64,000 nucleotides of DNA from UBA699 sp050261915 (GCA_050261915.1 JBLNDT010000057.1:62001-126000); one strand, 5' to 3'. Numbered from the stretch's first letter, positions 1 to 9,135 are shown. Program-made: numbers and translations. The notes: generated by a model from the letters alone, not told the origin.

Positions 1-253
1 CTTTAAGATATACCATAAGTCCGCCAGTTTTAGGAATTGCTGAACCTATTTCAGCAATACTAAGAGCCCCTGCAATGGTTATTACTGCGCCAACCACCCA
101 GGCTAAAATTGCAAGTCCAGGTGCTCCACCAACATCTGCAAGAACCTTTGAAGGTTTAAAAAATACTCCTGAACCAATAACTATACCAATTACAAGTAAC
201 GTTGCTTCCCCAAGCTTTATAACTTTTTTTCCTGTTACATTTTTTTCTGACAC
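1..253 (-). CDS. Amino-acid permease, APC superfamily (5' part only)
   Basis: Only the first 84 codons lie in the window; the gene continues beyond base 1. It starts with GTG at 253-251 after an AAGGAGG-type ribosome site. The protein begins VSEKNVTGKKVIKLGEA, followed by a first membrane helix with the GIVIGSGVF signature of the APC (amino acid-polyamine-organocation) permeases, where the unwound helix-1 glycines bind the substrate carboxylate. A second helix follows (LAILAWVVGAVITIAGALS) with the EIGSAIPKTGG loop typical of the LAT/SteT-like branch. The substrate cannot be read from the protein, but the T-box in the leader ties expression to one uncharged tRNA, possibly tRNA-Tyr (see the leader entry). 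The family call is firm; the substrate is inference. Confidence 0.9.
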   Translation of the reverse strand, partial: MSEKNVTGKKVIKLGEATLLVIGIVIGSGVFFKPSKVLADVGGAPGLAILAWVVGAVITIAGALSIAEIGSAIPKTGGLMVYLK

Positions 254-324
254 GTTTATTCCTCCTTAGCTTGTTAAAGTTATATAAAATTCATTGGCCA
301 ATGAAAATTAACTAATTTTGGACG

Positions 325-545
325 TAAAAAAACAGACCTTCCCCTGGGGCGAAAGTCTGTCGCGGTACCACCCAATTTTATAACTCAATAATATAACGGT
401 TTTAACCGGCTAGGCCTACTTAATTTCAGCCTGCAGCTCCAGGGGGTAATTCAATATGACGAACCCACAGTCTTTCACCAGCCGACTGTTCTCTTAAAAG
501 TAAATGTCATATTTACTAATCCCTATCAATGCTTTTCTCATTGTT
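325..545 (-). promoter_or_regulatory. T-box leader of the amino-acid permease
   Basis: Read on the minus strand, the leader contains the T-box core GGGTGGTACCGCG (plus-strand CGCGGTACCACCC at 361-373). A terminator hairpin follows (arms ACAGAC and GTCTGT, 327-360) and then seven U residues. Stem I features precede it, including the distal GGTGAAAG loop. Aligning the specifier region with the second T-box in this window (TGAAT then AAC) places TAC (Tyr) at 448-446. Overlapping readings TTA (Leu) or ATT (Ile) are possible. Uncharged tRNA pairing with the T-box bulge would stabilise the antiterminator and switch on the permease. This leader accounts for most of the 420 bases without a gene here. 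Confidence 0.93.
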
Positions 546-549
546 AAAA

Positions 550-578
550 ATTATACTATATAATCAATTTTTCGTCAA
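550..578 (-). promoter_or_regulatory. Sigma-A promoter of the T-box/permease unit
   Basis: On the minus strand TTGACG (578-573) and TATAAT (555-550) are separated by 17 bases. The start point would fall a few bases before the T-box leader begins. Confidence 0.8.
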
Positions 579-673
579 CATGTTAACTTTAGTTTTTTTG
601 ATATAGCGCTATAAACGTTCTCCTTTTAACGATTGAATTATAGCTGCCTTTGTGATTTTTTCTACAAATTTTG

Positions 674-2218
674 TTATAAATATTTTTTTATTAATCTTTC
701 CAATTTATCTATTTCGAAAGGTTTAATAATATAATCCTCCATACCTGAATTATTACATAACTCCATGCTTCCCGGCATTGGTTGAGGCATTGTTCCTATG
801 ATGGGGATATGTATGCCTATACTTTTTCCCATGTGCCTTATACTTTCTGCAGTTTCAAAACTATTATGACCTGTCATATGCATATCAAGCAAAATAAGAT
901 TTGGTCTTCTTTTGCAAAACATCTCCAAAGCTTCTTTTCCTGTAGCTGCATTTAGGATATTATAGTCCCACCTTTTGATCATTTCCGTTACTATTTTCAT
1001 ATTTATTTGGTTTTCTTCCACCACCAATATGGTTTTCGAAGCGTTATCAATATCCTCTGAGGTATGAAATTGTATATCATTAATATTCGACATAGCTGAG
1101 GTATCTAGTAATAACTCTACAATAAAAAATACTGAGGTTCCCAAATTTTCCTGATTATCCTCCACCCAAGCAATTCCATTCATCATTTTTATTATTTCCA
1201 TTGAGGTTGGATGAAGTATTTTTTCTGTTAACTCATTTTGAAATTTTACTCCCGTATCCCTTAACTCAAATTGGAGAGTTACCTTGTTGTTAACTTGGAA
1301 TATCTTATTAACATTAAGGCTTATTTCTCCTTCATTTGTATATTTGATCAAGTTATTCAGAACTTCCACAAGAATTTGATTTAAGGCCACTTCGTCACCT
1401 AATAAAGTTAAAGGTATATGTAAATCTAAATTATAATTAAATATTATTTTTCTATAATCACATATAAAAATAAACTCTTTAATTACCCTTTGAAACATAT
1501 CCTTAATATTAAATCTTTTCAAATTTAATTCACTCTGTTGCTTATCCCCCTTACAAACAGCATTACCGTCTGATATTAACCTGTCTATCATTGACATAAC
1601 ATGGCTTGAACTTTCATGTATCATTTTAATGTATTGGAGCTGTTCCGTATCCATTTTTGTTTGACTGAGAAGTTTTGCAAAAGAACAGATGCCATTTAAA
1701 GGAGTTTTAATTTCATGGCCCATATATGCTAAAAAATTATTTTTAAAATTAAGAGCATTTTCCTTTTCATTTTTTGCTCTTTCAAGTTCAATATAATTGC
1801 TCCTAAGTTCTTCTTCGGAAATAGTAAGCTCTTCTATTAGAGAGGACATCTCTCTATTTTTCTTAATATCTTCGGTAATATCTGTTACTATAACAACAAA
1901 TTTGTTAGTGCCATATGGAAATACGTCAATATTAAAATGTTTATCTTTCTCCATTAAGTATTTTTCAAAATGAATTGAATTACCATTTTGTGCACTATAC
2001 CCAATAGTTTTCAGGAGGTTTCCACTTAGCTCAGGGATAAAATCAAGTATTCTTTTTCCAACTATCTCTTCCCTTGTTTTCCCTAAAATAGCAGCATACC
2101 TGTGGTTTACTTCAAAAATTGTGGAATCAATTGGATCTCCATGTTCGTTCAGGATTAGTTCATTAAATGCAACACCTTGATTTATGGTTGAAATAATTTC
2201 TTTATAAAAGCTTTTCAC
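674..2218 (-). CDS. PAS hybrid histidine kinase with receiver domain; ATPase domain degenerate
   Basis: A cytoplasmic sensor of about 514 residues. A PAS domain (about 5-115) is followed by a coiled coil and a HisKA dimerisation domain with the phospho-acceptor motif MGHEIKTPLNG near residue 170. Next come a HATPase region (about 240-385) and a C-terminal receiver domain (about 400-514) with phospho-acceptor Asp in NLILLDMHM and Lys in YIIKPF. The ATPase domain keeps an N-box-like LNNLIKYT and a DTG, but the GTGLGL G2 box and the segment before it are missing. It may therefore be phosphorylated by another kinase rather than by itself. GTG at 2218 fits the GGGAGG ribosome site best; a GTG three codons earlier sits inside that site. 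It overlaps the upstream GGDEF-EAL gene by 17 bases, so the two are probably translationally coupled and act together. Confidence 0.85.
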   Translation of the reverse strand: MKSFYKEIISTINQGVAFNELILNEHGDPIDSTIFEVNHRYAAILGKTREEIVGKRILDFIPELSGNLLKTIGYSAQNGNSIHFEKYLMEKDKHFNIDVFPYGTNKFVVIVTDITEDIKKNREMSSLIEELTISEEELRSNYIELERAKNEKENALNFKNNFLAYMGHEIKTPLNGICSFAKLLSQTKMDTEQLQYIKMIHESSSHVMSMIDRLISDGNAVCKGDKQQSELNLKRFNIKDMFQRVIKEFIFICDYRKIIFNYNLDLHIPLTLLGDEVALNQILVEVLNNLIKYTNEGEISLNVNKIFQVNNKVTLQFELRDTGVKFQNELTEKILHPTSMEIIKMMNGIAWVEDNQENLGTSVFFIVELLLDTSAMSNINDIQFHTSEDIDNASKTILVVEENQINMKIVTEMIKRWDYNILNAATGKEALEMFCKRRPNLILLDMHMTGHNSFETAESIRHMGKSIGIHIPIIGTMPQPMPGSMELCNNSGMEDYIIKPFEIDKLERLIKKYL

Positions 2219-3905
2219 ACTTTCCACCTCCCTTATTATAAATATTCAACATAGACTCCAGTTCATTTTCGAAAACAGGCTTACTGAAATAGTATCCTTG
2301 TATTATTTCACAGCCAACTTCCTGCAGCAGCTGCAACTGATCCAGAGTTTCCACTCCTTCAGCAAGGACATTATACTTCATAGTGTTTGAAAGCTTAATT
2401 ATTAGTTCTATAACGGCTCTATTTTTTCTGTCTGATATATTATCTATAAAAGACTTGTCTATTTTCAAAGTACTGATTGGAAGCATAGTAAGATAATTTA
2501 ATGAAGAATATCCAGTACCAAAATCATCAATTGCAATTTTTATTCCTTTTTCAATCATATCATTAAATATTGATAGATTGTCCATATGAAAATCAATTAA
2601 TGTTCCTTCAGTAATTTCAATTTCCAGCTTGTTTAATGGAATATTTTTTTCTGTAAACAGCTCCTCAATATGTTTAAGAAAATTTTTCTTCATAAATTGT
2701 ACAGGGGATACATTTATTGCTATACAATCAAATATACATCCCTTATCTAATAATTCTCCTATTTTATTTGCAGTCTGTTTTATTATAAACTCTCCAATTT
2801 CAACAATGTCTCCAGTTTTCTCAGCAATAGGAATAAATTCACCTGGTGAAATCATTCCAAGGGAGGGGCTGTTCCATCTCAGGAGAGCTTCAAAACCTGT
2901 AATACTATTTTTATTTATGTGAAACTGTGGCTGAAATAAGAGGTATAATTCATTATTTCTTATGGCATTTTTAAGTTCATGTTCAATTTTTGTTTTTCTA
3001 AGGTACGAATCTGCCAAATTACTTTTAAAATGGGTTACTCTGTTTTTCCCCTCTTTCTTTGATTGATACATTGCTAGATTTGCATGCATAAATATATCGT
3101 TGATATTCTTTGTATCCTCAGGATAAAAGGCTATGCCTATGCTTAATGAAATGAATATTTTTTTATCTTTAACCTGAAATGGATATTTACAATAATCCAA
3201 AATTTCAGAGCATAAATCCTCTACCTCTTTCCTTGAATTGGCCCCAGGAATAAAAATAACAAATTCATCACCATCAAATCTGTAGATACTATGATCTTTG
3301 CCTTTACAAGCGGTCAGCAGCTGTGAAAACAGCTTCAAAAATGTATCTCCGTAGTCATAGCCAAAGGAATTATTTATAGATTTAAGGTTTTCAATATCTA
3401 TAAAAATCACTGCCTTGCTGTGATCACCTTGTAACCCCTTATTAACTTCTATTTCAAAATTTTCTAAGAGCCATGTTCTGTTAGGGAGTCCTGTAAGAGC
3501 ATCATAGTATATAAAAACACCTATCTCAGACTCAATTTTCTTATTGTGTGTTATATCCATTATGGTTCCATATAAAAAATCAGGTTTTCCCTCTGTTCTA
3601 TCATGGGTACCCTCCAAAAGAATCCATCGTATCTTGCCATCTACTATAATACGCATTTCACTTCTATATTTTTTATAATTATGGTTTATAAAAAGATTTA
3701 AATCATTTATTGCTGCTGCCCTGTCTTCTTTTATAACGAATGTATTTATAAACTCATATGGGCTTTTGAAGGCCTTCCCGGAGTATTTCGGTAAACATTC
3801 AAGCTGACCAATAATCTTTAAGCAATCCTCATTAATATCCCACTCCCAAAGATCAAAATTTCCAATATTAAGTACTTTGTTATAAGTGCTACCCTTAACT
3901 TGCAT
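2202..3905 (-). CDS. PAS-GGDEF-EAL cyclic-di-GMP enzyme
   Basis: A soluble protein of about 567 residues with an N-terminal PAS/PAC sensor (about 10-125), a GGDEF domain (about 130-295) and an EAL domain (about 310-560). The cyclase motif reads DGDEF rather than GGDEF, and no RxxD inhibitory site precedes it, so synthesis is uncertain. The EAL side looks complete: FEALLRW, the EITEG glutamate, DDFGTGYSS, KIDKSFID and AEGVET, the metal- and base-providing residues of c-di-GMP phosphodiesterases. I infer a phosphodiesterase with a GTP-binding regulatory GGDEF domain. The ATG at 3905 is chosen because GGGGGA lies at proper distance; an in-frame TTG four codons upstream would overlap that site. 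First gene of a two-gene unit with the hybrid kinase. Confidence 0.9.
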   Translation of the reverse strand: MQVKGSTYNKVLNIGNFDLWEWDINEDCLKIIGQLECLPKYSGKAFKSPYEFINTFVIKEDRAAAINDLNLFINHNYKKYRSEMRIIVDGKIRWILLEGTHDRTEGKPDFLYGTIMDITHNKKIESEIGVFIYYDALTGLPNRTWLLENFEIEVNKGLQGDHSKAVIFIDIENLKSINNSFGYDYGDTFLKLFSQLLTACKGKDHSIYRFDGDEFVIFIPGANSRKEVEDLCSEILDYCKYPFQVKDKKIFISLSIGIAFYPEDTKNINDIFMHANLAMYQSKKEGKNRVTHFKSNLADSYLRKTKIEHELKNAIRNNELYLLFQPQFHINKNSITGFEALLRWNSPSLGMISPGEFIPIAEKTGDIVEIGEFIIKQTANKIGELLDKGCIFDCIAINVSPVQFMKKNFLKHIEELFTEKNIPLNKLEIEITEGTLIDFHMDNLSIFNDMIEKGIKIAIDDFGTGYSSLNYLTMLPISTLKIDKSFIDNISDRKNRAVIELIIKLSNTMKYNVLAEGVETLDQLQLLQEVGCEIIQGYYFSKPVFENELESMLNIYNKGGGKCEKLL

Positions 3906-4068
3906 AATATCCCCCAAAATATCATTTAGTAAAAATTTGTAAAAATTTGTTTAATTTAATTTAACACAATGTAGATTATACACCTATTTTAAATGTACAA
4001 TAAATACTTTTAATATTTTTAATAAAATATTAATATTTTGTTTATTTTTTGTCAAAATGTTGCTTATA

Positions 4069-4115
4069 AAAATGCCCCTCAAAAGTTAGACCTAAAAATC
4101 TAACTTTTGAGGGGC
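4069..4115 (-). terminator. Terminator after galE
   Basis: Perfect 18-base arms (GCCCCTCAAAAGTTAGA with its complement) at 4074-4091 and 4098-4115 form a long hairpin. On the minus strand it is followed by CATTTTTAT, ending galE transcription. Confidence 0.85.
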
Positions 4116-4147
4116 ACCTAAAAATCTGATATTAATCAGAAAAATGC

Positions 4148-5161
4148 TTAACTTTCATATCCATTCTTATTATTTTCCTGCCATCGCCAAGAATCCCTGC
4201 ACATCTCTTCAAGATCCATCTCAGCTTTCCAGTTCAGCTCTCTCAATGCTTTAGATGGATCTGCAAAGCAAGTTGCTATGTCTCCCGGTCTCCTGTCAGT
4301 AATTACATAAGGTATTTTCTTGCCAGTAGCTTTTTCAAAACCTTTAACCATATCCAAAACGCTGTATCCAGCACCTGTACCAAGGTTATATATCTTTACC
4401 CCGTCTGAATCACATATTTTCATAAGTGCCTTTAGATGACCCTTTGCCAAGTCCACTACATGTATGTAATCTCTAACACCAGTACCATCATGAGTATCAT
4501 AATCTCCACCAAAAATACTTAGTTTTTCTCTCTTACCAACAGCTACCTGTGTTATATAAGGCATAAGATTATTTGGAATCCCATTGGGATCTTCCCCTAT
4601 CCTTCCGCTTTTATGTGCACCAATTGGATTAAAATATCTTAGAAGTGCAATGCTCCATTTATTATCTGATACATATAAAGACTGAAGTATTTCTTCAATC
4701 ATAAGCTTAGTGCTTCCATATGGATTTGTAGTACTTAAAGGAAGGTCCTCTGTTAATGGAGATATATTGTTCATGCCATAAACTGTGGCAGAGGAACTAA
4801 ATACAATTTTTTTAACATTATATTTCTCCATAAGCTCACAAAGCACAAGAGTACCTGTAATATTGTTATGATAGTATTTTAGAGGCATCTGCACAGATTC
4901 TCCTACAGCCTTAAGCCCGGCAAAATGTATAACAGCTTCAATTTTATTCTCAATAAACACCTTTTCTAGCGCTTCCTTGTCTAGAAGGTCTGCCTGATAA
5001 AATTTAAATTCTTTATTTGTAAGTTCTTTTATTCTATTTAATACCTCTGGCTTACTATTTGAAAAATTGTCTACAATAACCAGTTCATAGCCTGCCTGAA
5101 GCAGTTCAACGCATGTATGACTTCCTATATAGCCTGCTCCTCCACTAATTAATATTGACAT
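4148..5161 (-). CDS. galE: UDP-glucose 4-epimerase
   Basis: Interconverts UDP-glucose and UDP-galactose (Leloir pathway and supply of galactose for surface polysaccharide), using bound NAD. The 337-residue length is normal for GalE. The N-terminal Rossmann motif SGGAGYIGSHT binds NAD; SSSATVYG and the catalytic NPYGSTK (Tyr and Lys of the YxxxK pair) are in place, and the C-terminal substrate-binding part (RPGDIATCFADPSKA) is typical. ATG follows TAAGGAGGAATTAGA. It is a single-gene unit ending in a strong hairpin; no other Leloir or polysaccharide genes are adjacent. Confidence 0.96.
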   Translation of the reverse strand: MSILISGGAGYIGSHTCVELLQAGYELVIVDNFSNSKPEVLNRIKELTNKEFKFYQADLLDKEALEKVFIENKIEAVIHFAGLKAVGESVQMPLKYYHNNITGTLVLCELMEKYNVKKIVFSSSATVYGMNNISPLTEDLPLSTTNPYGSTKLMIEEILQSLYVSDNKWSIALLRYFNPIGAHKSGRIGEDPNGIPNNLMPYITQVAVGKREKLSIFGGDYDTHDGTGVRDYIHVVDLAKGHLKALMKICDSDGVKIYNLGTGAGYSVLDMVKGFEKATGKKIPYVITDRRPGDIATCFADPSKALRELNWKAEMDLEEMCRDSWRWQENNKNGYES

Positions 5162-5321
5162 TCTAATTCCTCCTTATTTGTCTTAACTTATAACATTATA
5201 ACATATTCTAATAAACTTTCGTGATACATACATAAGCAAATTATTATTTTGTTTACAAATAATGTTTAAAATTCTTCAGTGTGGGTATTAATTAAATAAC
5301 AAATTTTAAGGAGGTATCACT

Positions 5322-5657
5322 TTGAATAAAGTATCACTTATAGGGAATCTTGTCAGGGATGCAGAATTTTTTCAGATGAAGGACAGCAGCCGTGGAGTTA
5401 TAAAGTTTACAATTGGAGTAAACAGTGGATTTGTTAAAAAAAATGGTGAGAGGGATGTAGATTTTATCCCAATAGCATATTGGAGCAATCATGCAGAAAA
5501 ATTGCTTCCCTACCTTCTAAAGGGAAAGCAGGTTGCTGTTATTGGAGAAATAAAAACCAGAACCTATCAAAACGAGGAGGGTACAAAAAAATATATAACC
5601 GAAGTTAATGCAAGCAACGTTCAGCTTCTTGGTAAAAATAAAGAAACTGCCATTTAA
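5322..5657 (+). CDS. ssb: Short single-stranded DNA-binding protein paralogue
   Basis: A 111-residue OB-fold protein beginning MNKVSLIGNLVRDAEF, the standard SSB opening, with VDFIPIAYW and LLKGKQVAVIGEIKTRTY in the middle. It ends right after the OB fold (QLLGKNKETAI) and lacks the flexible tail and acidic DDDIPF-type tip by which housekeeping SSB recruits repair and replication proteins. It also does not lie between rpsF and rpsR, so it is most likely an accessory SSB used in competence, stress or recombination. The start is TTG at 5322, after AAGGAGGT. Monocistronic, ending in a terminator shared with the convergent ABC-F gene. Confidence 0.88.
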   Translation: MNKVSLIGNLVRDAEFFQMKDSSRGVIKFTIGVNSGFVKKNGERDVDFIPIAYWSNHAEKLLPYLLKGKQVAVIGEIKTRTYQNEEGTKKYITEVNASNVQLLGKNKETAI

Positions 5658-5661
5658 AAAA

Positions 5662-5691
5662 ACAATCCGGTGCTAAATTTCACCGGATTGT
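5662..5691. terminator. Bidirectional terminator between ssb and the ABC-F gene
   Basis: Arms ACAATCCGGTG (5662-5672) and CACCGGATTGT (5681-5691) are perfect complements, flanked by A7 on the left and T7 on the right. It serves both convergent genes; the ABC-F stop codon lies in the loop. Confidence 0.92.
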
Positions 5692-7430
5692 TTTTTTAAA
5701 TTTTCAATTTTTTCAGCTAAATCATTTAGATATACCCATCGTTCCATTTTTTGCTCAAGGGATTCTTCCAGTATTTCCTTTTCTTTAAGCAAAGGTTTTA
5801 ATGCATCGTAATCTGATGCTGCTTTTTCTATTTCTATACTGATATCCTGAATTTTATTTTCAAGACTTGATATATCATCATCAATTGAGTTAAATTCCAT
5901 CTGTTCCTTATAAGTAAATTTTAATGGCTTTTCTTTAGGCTGTTTAGCTTTTACTTCATATATGTGCTTATCTGAATTTCCTTGGGGTTTTAAATTATGC
6001 TTTGCCAACTCTTTTATTTCTTCAATGTAATCAAAATAATTACCCGTATGCATTATTACATTACCATTTTCAAGAACAAATATCTTTTCAGCAATTCTAT
6101 CTAAAAAATACCTGTCATGAGATACTGCAAGCACAACTCCTGAAAATTCATCAAGATAATCCTCCAAAATTGTTAAGGTCTCTATGTCCAAATCATTTGT
6201 CGGTTCATCTAAGAGCAATACATTAGGACTTTCAGCCAGCACCCTTAAAAGATACAATCTTCTTTTTTCACCGCCGGACAATTTTGAAATTGGTGCCCAT
6301 TGAAGTTCTGATGGAAAAAGAAACTGTTCTAGCATCTTCACTGCATTTACAGGTGATACATCTTTTATATAGTCAATTACCCTTATGTTACCATCCATAT
6401 GGTCTGTTTCCTGTGAAAACAAGCCAATTTTAACTGTATCTCCCCTCTCTAGAAAACCTGAATCCGGTTTAATAGAACCACATATCATATTTATCAATGT
6501 TGTTTTTCCGGTGCCGTTGGCACCAACAACTCCTATTCTGTCGCATTTTTGAAAGGTAAACGTAAAATTATTAATATATTTAATCCCATGAAAAGATTTG
6601 CTTATATCTTGAAGCTCAATTATTTTCTTGCCAAGGCGGCTTGTATCCATAGTAAGTTCAAGTTTTTCCCTGGTTAAATCCACGCTGTTTTCCTTAAGTT
6701 TTTCAAACCTTTCTATTCTTGCCTTTTGTTTTGTACTCCTGGCCTGTGCTCCCTGTCTTATCCAAGCAAGTTCTTTCTTAAAAAGACTTTTCCTTTTCTT
6801 CTCATTAGCAGATTCAATTTCATCTCTTTCAAGCTTTTTTTCAAGGTAAAGGCTGTAATTGCCTCTATAGGTATAAACACATCCTTTATCGATTTCCATT
6901 ATTTCATTTACAACCCTATCAAGAAAATACCTGTCATGGGTAATCATAAGAAGTGCACCTTTTCTTCGGTTAAGATATTGTTCGAGCCAGTCTATTGCTG
7001 CACTGTCCAAATGGTTTGTGGGTTCATCCAAAATTAGCAGCTCTGATGGATTTGCAAGTGCTCTAGCCAAAGCTATCCTTTTCTTCTGTCCCCCGGACAA
7101 ATCATCTATTATTGCCTCGAAATCATTTATACCTAATTTTGTAAGTATTGTCTGGGTTTCATAATCTCCCGCTATTTCTGATATTTTAGCTCCTTTAGGA
7201 AAAACAGGACTTTGAGAAAGGTATTCTATCCTTACTGAGTTTCCTCTAATAATCCTCCCATTGTCCGGCTCTTCGTATCCTGCAAGCAGCTTTAACAAGG
7301 TTGACTTACCTGTTCCATTTATCCCTATTACTCCAATTTTATCTGTATCTTCAATACCAAAATTTATATTATTCAACAGAGGTTTTTCACTGTAATTTTT
7401 TGAAATATTTTCAACAGTTAATATATTCAT
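5673..7430 (-). CDS. ABC-F family ATPase, Uup/YfmR type
   Basis: A 585-residue soluble protein with two ABC domains and no membrane segments, the plan of ribosome-associated ABC-F factors that act at the tRNA exit site. Walker A motifs are GINGTGKST (about 36) and GANGTGKTT (about 308), signatures LSGGQKKRIAL and LSGGEKRRLYL, Walker B LLILDEPTNHLD and VLLLDEPTNDLD. The two domains are joined by a charged helical linker (residues about 195-250). A C-terminal extension (about 510-585) is predicted coiled coil, as in Uup and YfmR, which rescue stalled ribosomes. No leader attenuator or drug gene is present nearby, so a housekeeping role is likelier than antibiotic protection. ATG at 7430. Confidence 0.9.
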   Translation of the reverse strand: MNILTVENISKNYSEKPLLNNINFGIEDTDKIGVIGINGTGKSTLLKLLAGYEEPDNGRIIRGNSVRIEYLSQSPVFPKGAKISEIAGDYETQTILTKLGINDFEAIIDDLSGGQKKRIALARALANPSELLILDEPTNHLDSAAIDWLEQYLNRRKGALLMITHDRYFLDRVVNEIMEIDKGCVYTYRGNYSLYLEKKLERDEIESANEKKRKSLFKKELAWIRQGAQARSTKQKARIERFEKLKENSVDLTREKLELTMDTSRLGKKIIELQDISKSFHGIKYINNFTFTFQKCDRIGVVGANGTGKTTLINMICGSIKPDSGFLERGDTVKIGLFSQETDHMDGNIRVIDYIKDVSPVNAVKMLEQFLFPSELQWAPISKLSGGEKRRLYLLRVLAESPNVLLLDEPTNDLDIETLTILEDYLDEFSGVVLAVSHDRYFLDRIAEKIFVLENGNVIMHTGNYFDYIEEIKELAKHNLKPQGNSDKHIYEVKAKQPKEKPLKFTYKEQMEFNSIDDDISSLENKIQDISIEIEKAASDYDALKPLLKEKEILEESLEQKMERWVYLNDLAEKIENLKKQSGEI

Positions 7431-7500
7431 GATTTCTATCCTTTCGTTTTGAATTCTCTAGCAATTATACCATAAATCCAATTCTTTGAATCATATAAAT

Positions 7501-7523
7501 AAAAAACCCGCTTAAAAGCGGGT
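7501..7523 (-). terminator. Terminator after the purine permease
   Basis: Arms ACCCGCTT and AAGCGGGT (7506-7523) followed on the minus strand by six T residues. Confidence 0.88.
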
Positions 7524-7530
7524 AAATAAA

Positions 7531-8958
7531 CTATTGAAGTATAGTAAACCTTAATATAAACAATGCAGCCAATATATATACTATTGGGTGAACATCCTTT
7601 CCTCTTCCCGTAGCCAGCTTTGCTATAGGATAAAAAATTATACCTGCTGCAATACCATTTGCAATACTGTAGCTGAATGGCATAATTGCTATAGTGAAAA
7701 ATGCTGGAAGAGCTTCTGTGAAATCATCAAAGTTTATCTTAGTAACAGAGCTCATCATAAGAACTCCAACAATAATAAGTGCAGGAGCTGTTGCTTCAGA
7801 AGGCACCACACCTACGAGACCTGAAAAAAACAATGCAAGTATAAACAAAATTGATACAGTTAAGGAAGTCAGCCCTGTTCTTCCACCCTCAGAAACTCCT
7901 GATGTTGATTCAACGTAAGTAACCACAGTACTTGTGCCAAGCAATGCCCCTGCAGTAGTGGCCACAGCATCAGAAAGCAAAGCTTTATTCATATTTTTTA
8001 CCCTTCCATCCGGTTCAATCATCCCTGCTTTTTGAGCTGTACCAACTAAAGTTCCGATTGTATCGAATAAGTCTACCAAACTGAAGGTTATAATAACCAT
8101 TATTAAACTAGTAAATGCTCCAACTAAGCTTGCATTACCAACTCCAAGTAATCCTTTAAAGTCTAAGGCAAAAAATGTTGGCGCAAGAGATGGTGGTGTG
8201 CTGATAAAATTAATTCCTGTCATGTGTGTTATACCAAAAGGTATTCCAACTAATGTAGTTAATAGTATACCTATTAGTATGGAACCTTTAACTTGTCGTG
8301 CCATTAATACCGCAGTAATTACTATTCCTATAATTGTTAATAAAGCATGTGGGTTTGTGAAACTTCCAAAAGTAACTAAGGTTTCAGGATTTGCAACTAT
8401 TATTCCACCGCTTTTCATGCCAATGAGGGCAATAAACAGTCCTATTCCCCCTGATATCGCCAGTTTTAAATTATGAGGCAATGCGTCTACAATTTTCTCT
8501 CTTATAGAAGTTACCGTAATTATAATAAATATTATTCCAGATACAAATACTGCTGCCAAGGCCTGCTGCCATGAATATCCCAAGGTAAGACATACACTGT
8601 AAGTGAAAAATGCATTTAACCCCATTCCAGGTGCCTGAGCAAAAGGAAGGTTAGCATATAATGCCATTACCAAAGTTCCAACTGCAGCTGCTATGCATGT
8701 AGCTGCAAATATAGATGCTACTACAGGATCATTAATTGCGGAAAGTCCTGCTTTAACTGCTGCATCCCCTACCAGTCCCTTAGCGTTCATGCCTGACTGC
8801 ATAAGAATACTTGGGTTTACGAAAATAATATACGCCATAGTAATAAATGTGGTGAGACCCGCTAAAATTTCTGTTTTGACATTGGTTTTGTTTTCGGACA
8901 ACTTAAAAAATGAGTCCAAAAAAGATAGACTCTTATCCGAGTTTTTTTCGTTGTACAT
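7531..8958 (-). CDS. pbuG: Guanine/hypoxanthine permease, NCS2 AzgA-type
   Basis: Imports purine bases across the cytoplasmic membrane. The 475-residue protein has about 13-14 hydrophobic segments. It opens with the AzgA-branch sequence EILAGLTTFITMAYIIFVNP and carries GMGLNAFFTYS, where NCS2 transporters bind the base, and the late motif DLFDTIGTLVGT. The upstream guanine-class riboswitch supports a guanine/hypoxanthine substrate, as for PbuG in Bacillus subtilis. ATG at 8958 is preceded by AAGGAGGAAAG. Monocistronic, with its own promoter, riboswitch and terminator. Confidence 0.92.
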   Translation of the reverse strand: MYNEKNSDKSLSFLDSFFKLSENKTNVKTEILAGLTTFITMAYIIFVNPSILMQSGMNAKGLVGDAAVKAGLSAINDPVVASIFAATCIAAAVGTLVMALYANLPFAQAPGMGLNAFFTYSVCLTLGYSWQQALAAVFVSGIIFIIITVTSIREKIVDALPHNLKLAISGGIGLFIALIGMKSGGIIVANPETLVTFGSFTNPHALLTIIGIVITAVLMARQVKGSILIGILLTTLVGIPFGITHMTGINFISTPPSLAPTFFALDFKGLLGVGNASLVGAFTSLIMVIITFSLVDLFDTIGTLVGTAQKAGMIEPDGRVKNMNKALLSDAVATTAGALLGTSTVVTYVESTSGVSEGGRTGLTSLTVSILFILALFFSGLVGVVPSEATAPALIIVGVLMMSSVTKINFDDFTEALPAFFTIAIMPFSYSIANGIAAGIIFYPIAKLATGRGKDVHPIVYILAALFILRFTILQ

Positions 8959-8995
8959 TTTTTTCTTTCCTCCTTAGAATGAAAAGATTCCTGCT

Positions 8996-9066
8996 TCACC
9001 CATAGTCAGAAATTTGCGGTATTCTGGTAGATACTCTTGAACCTTATTATCAAGATTATACGGATG
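8996..9066 (-). promoter_or_regulatory. Guanine riboswitch (purine class)
   Basis: On the minus strand the leader reads CGTATAATCTTGATAA, then GGTTCAAGAGTATCTACC, then CGCAAATTTCTGACTATGGG, matching the purine aptamer closely. The P2 and P3 loops can kiss, P1 pairs CATCCG with TGGGTG, and the junction residue that pairs with the ligand is C (complement of G9005, in GACTATG). That marks guanine rather than adenine specificity. No strong poly-U terminator lies between aptamer and start codon, so the expression platform is unclear. Confidence 0.95.
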
Positions 9067-9088
9067 TTATCAAATTTATCACTTTACA

Positions 9089-9117
9089 ATAATACCATCC
9101 GATATTTGCAAAGTCAA
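9089..9117 (-). promoter_or_regulatory. Promoter of the riboswitch-permease unit
   Basis: Minus-strand TTGACT (9117-9112) and TATTAT (9094-9089) with a 17-base spacer, a short distance upstream of the aptamer. Confidence 0.75.
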
Positions 9118-9135
9118 TGAATTACCGCTTGTACA

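Noticed and set aside
75..269. Plus-strand frame opposite the permease
   Set aside because: The minus strand encodes a clear APC permease start; the opposite frame is its shadow.
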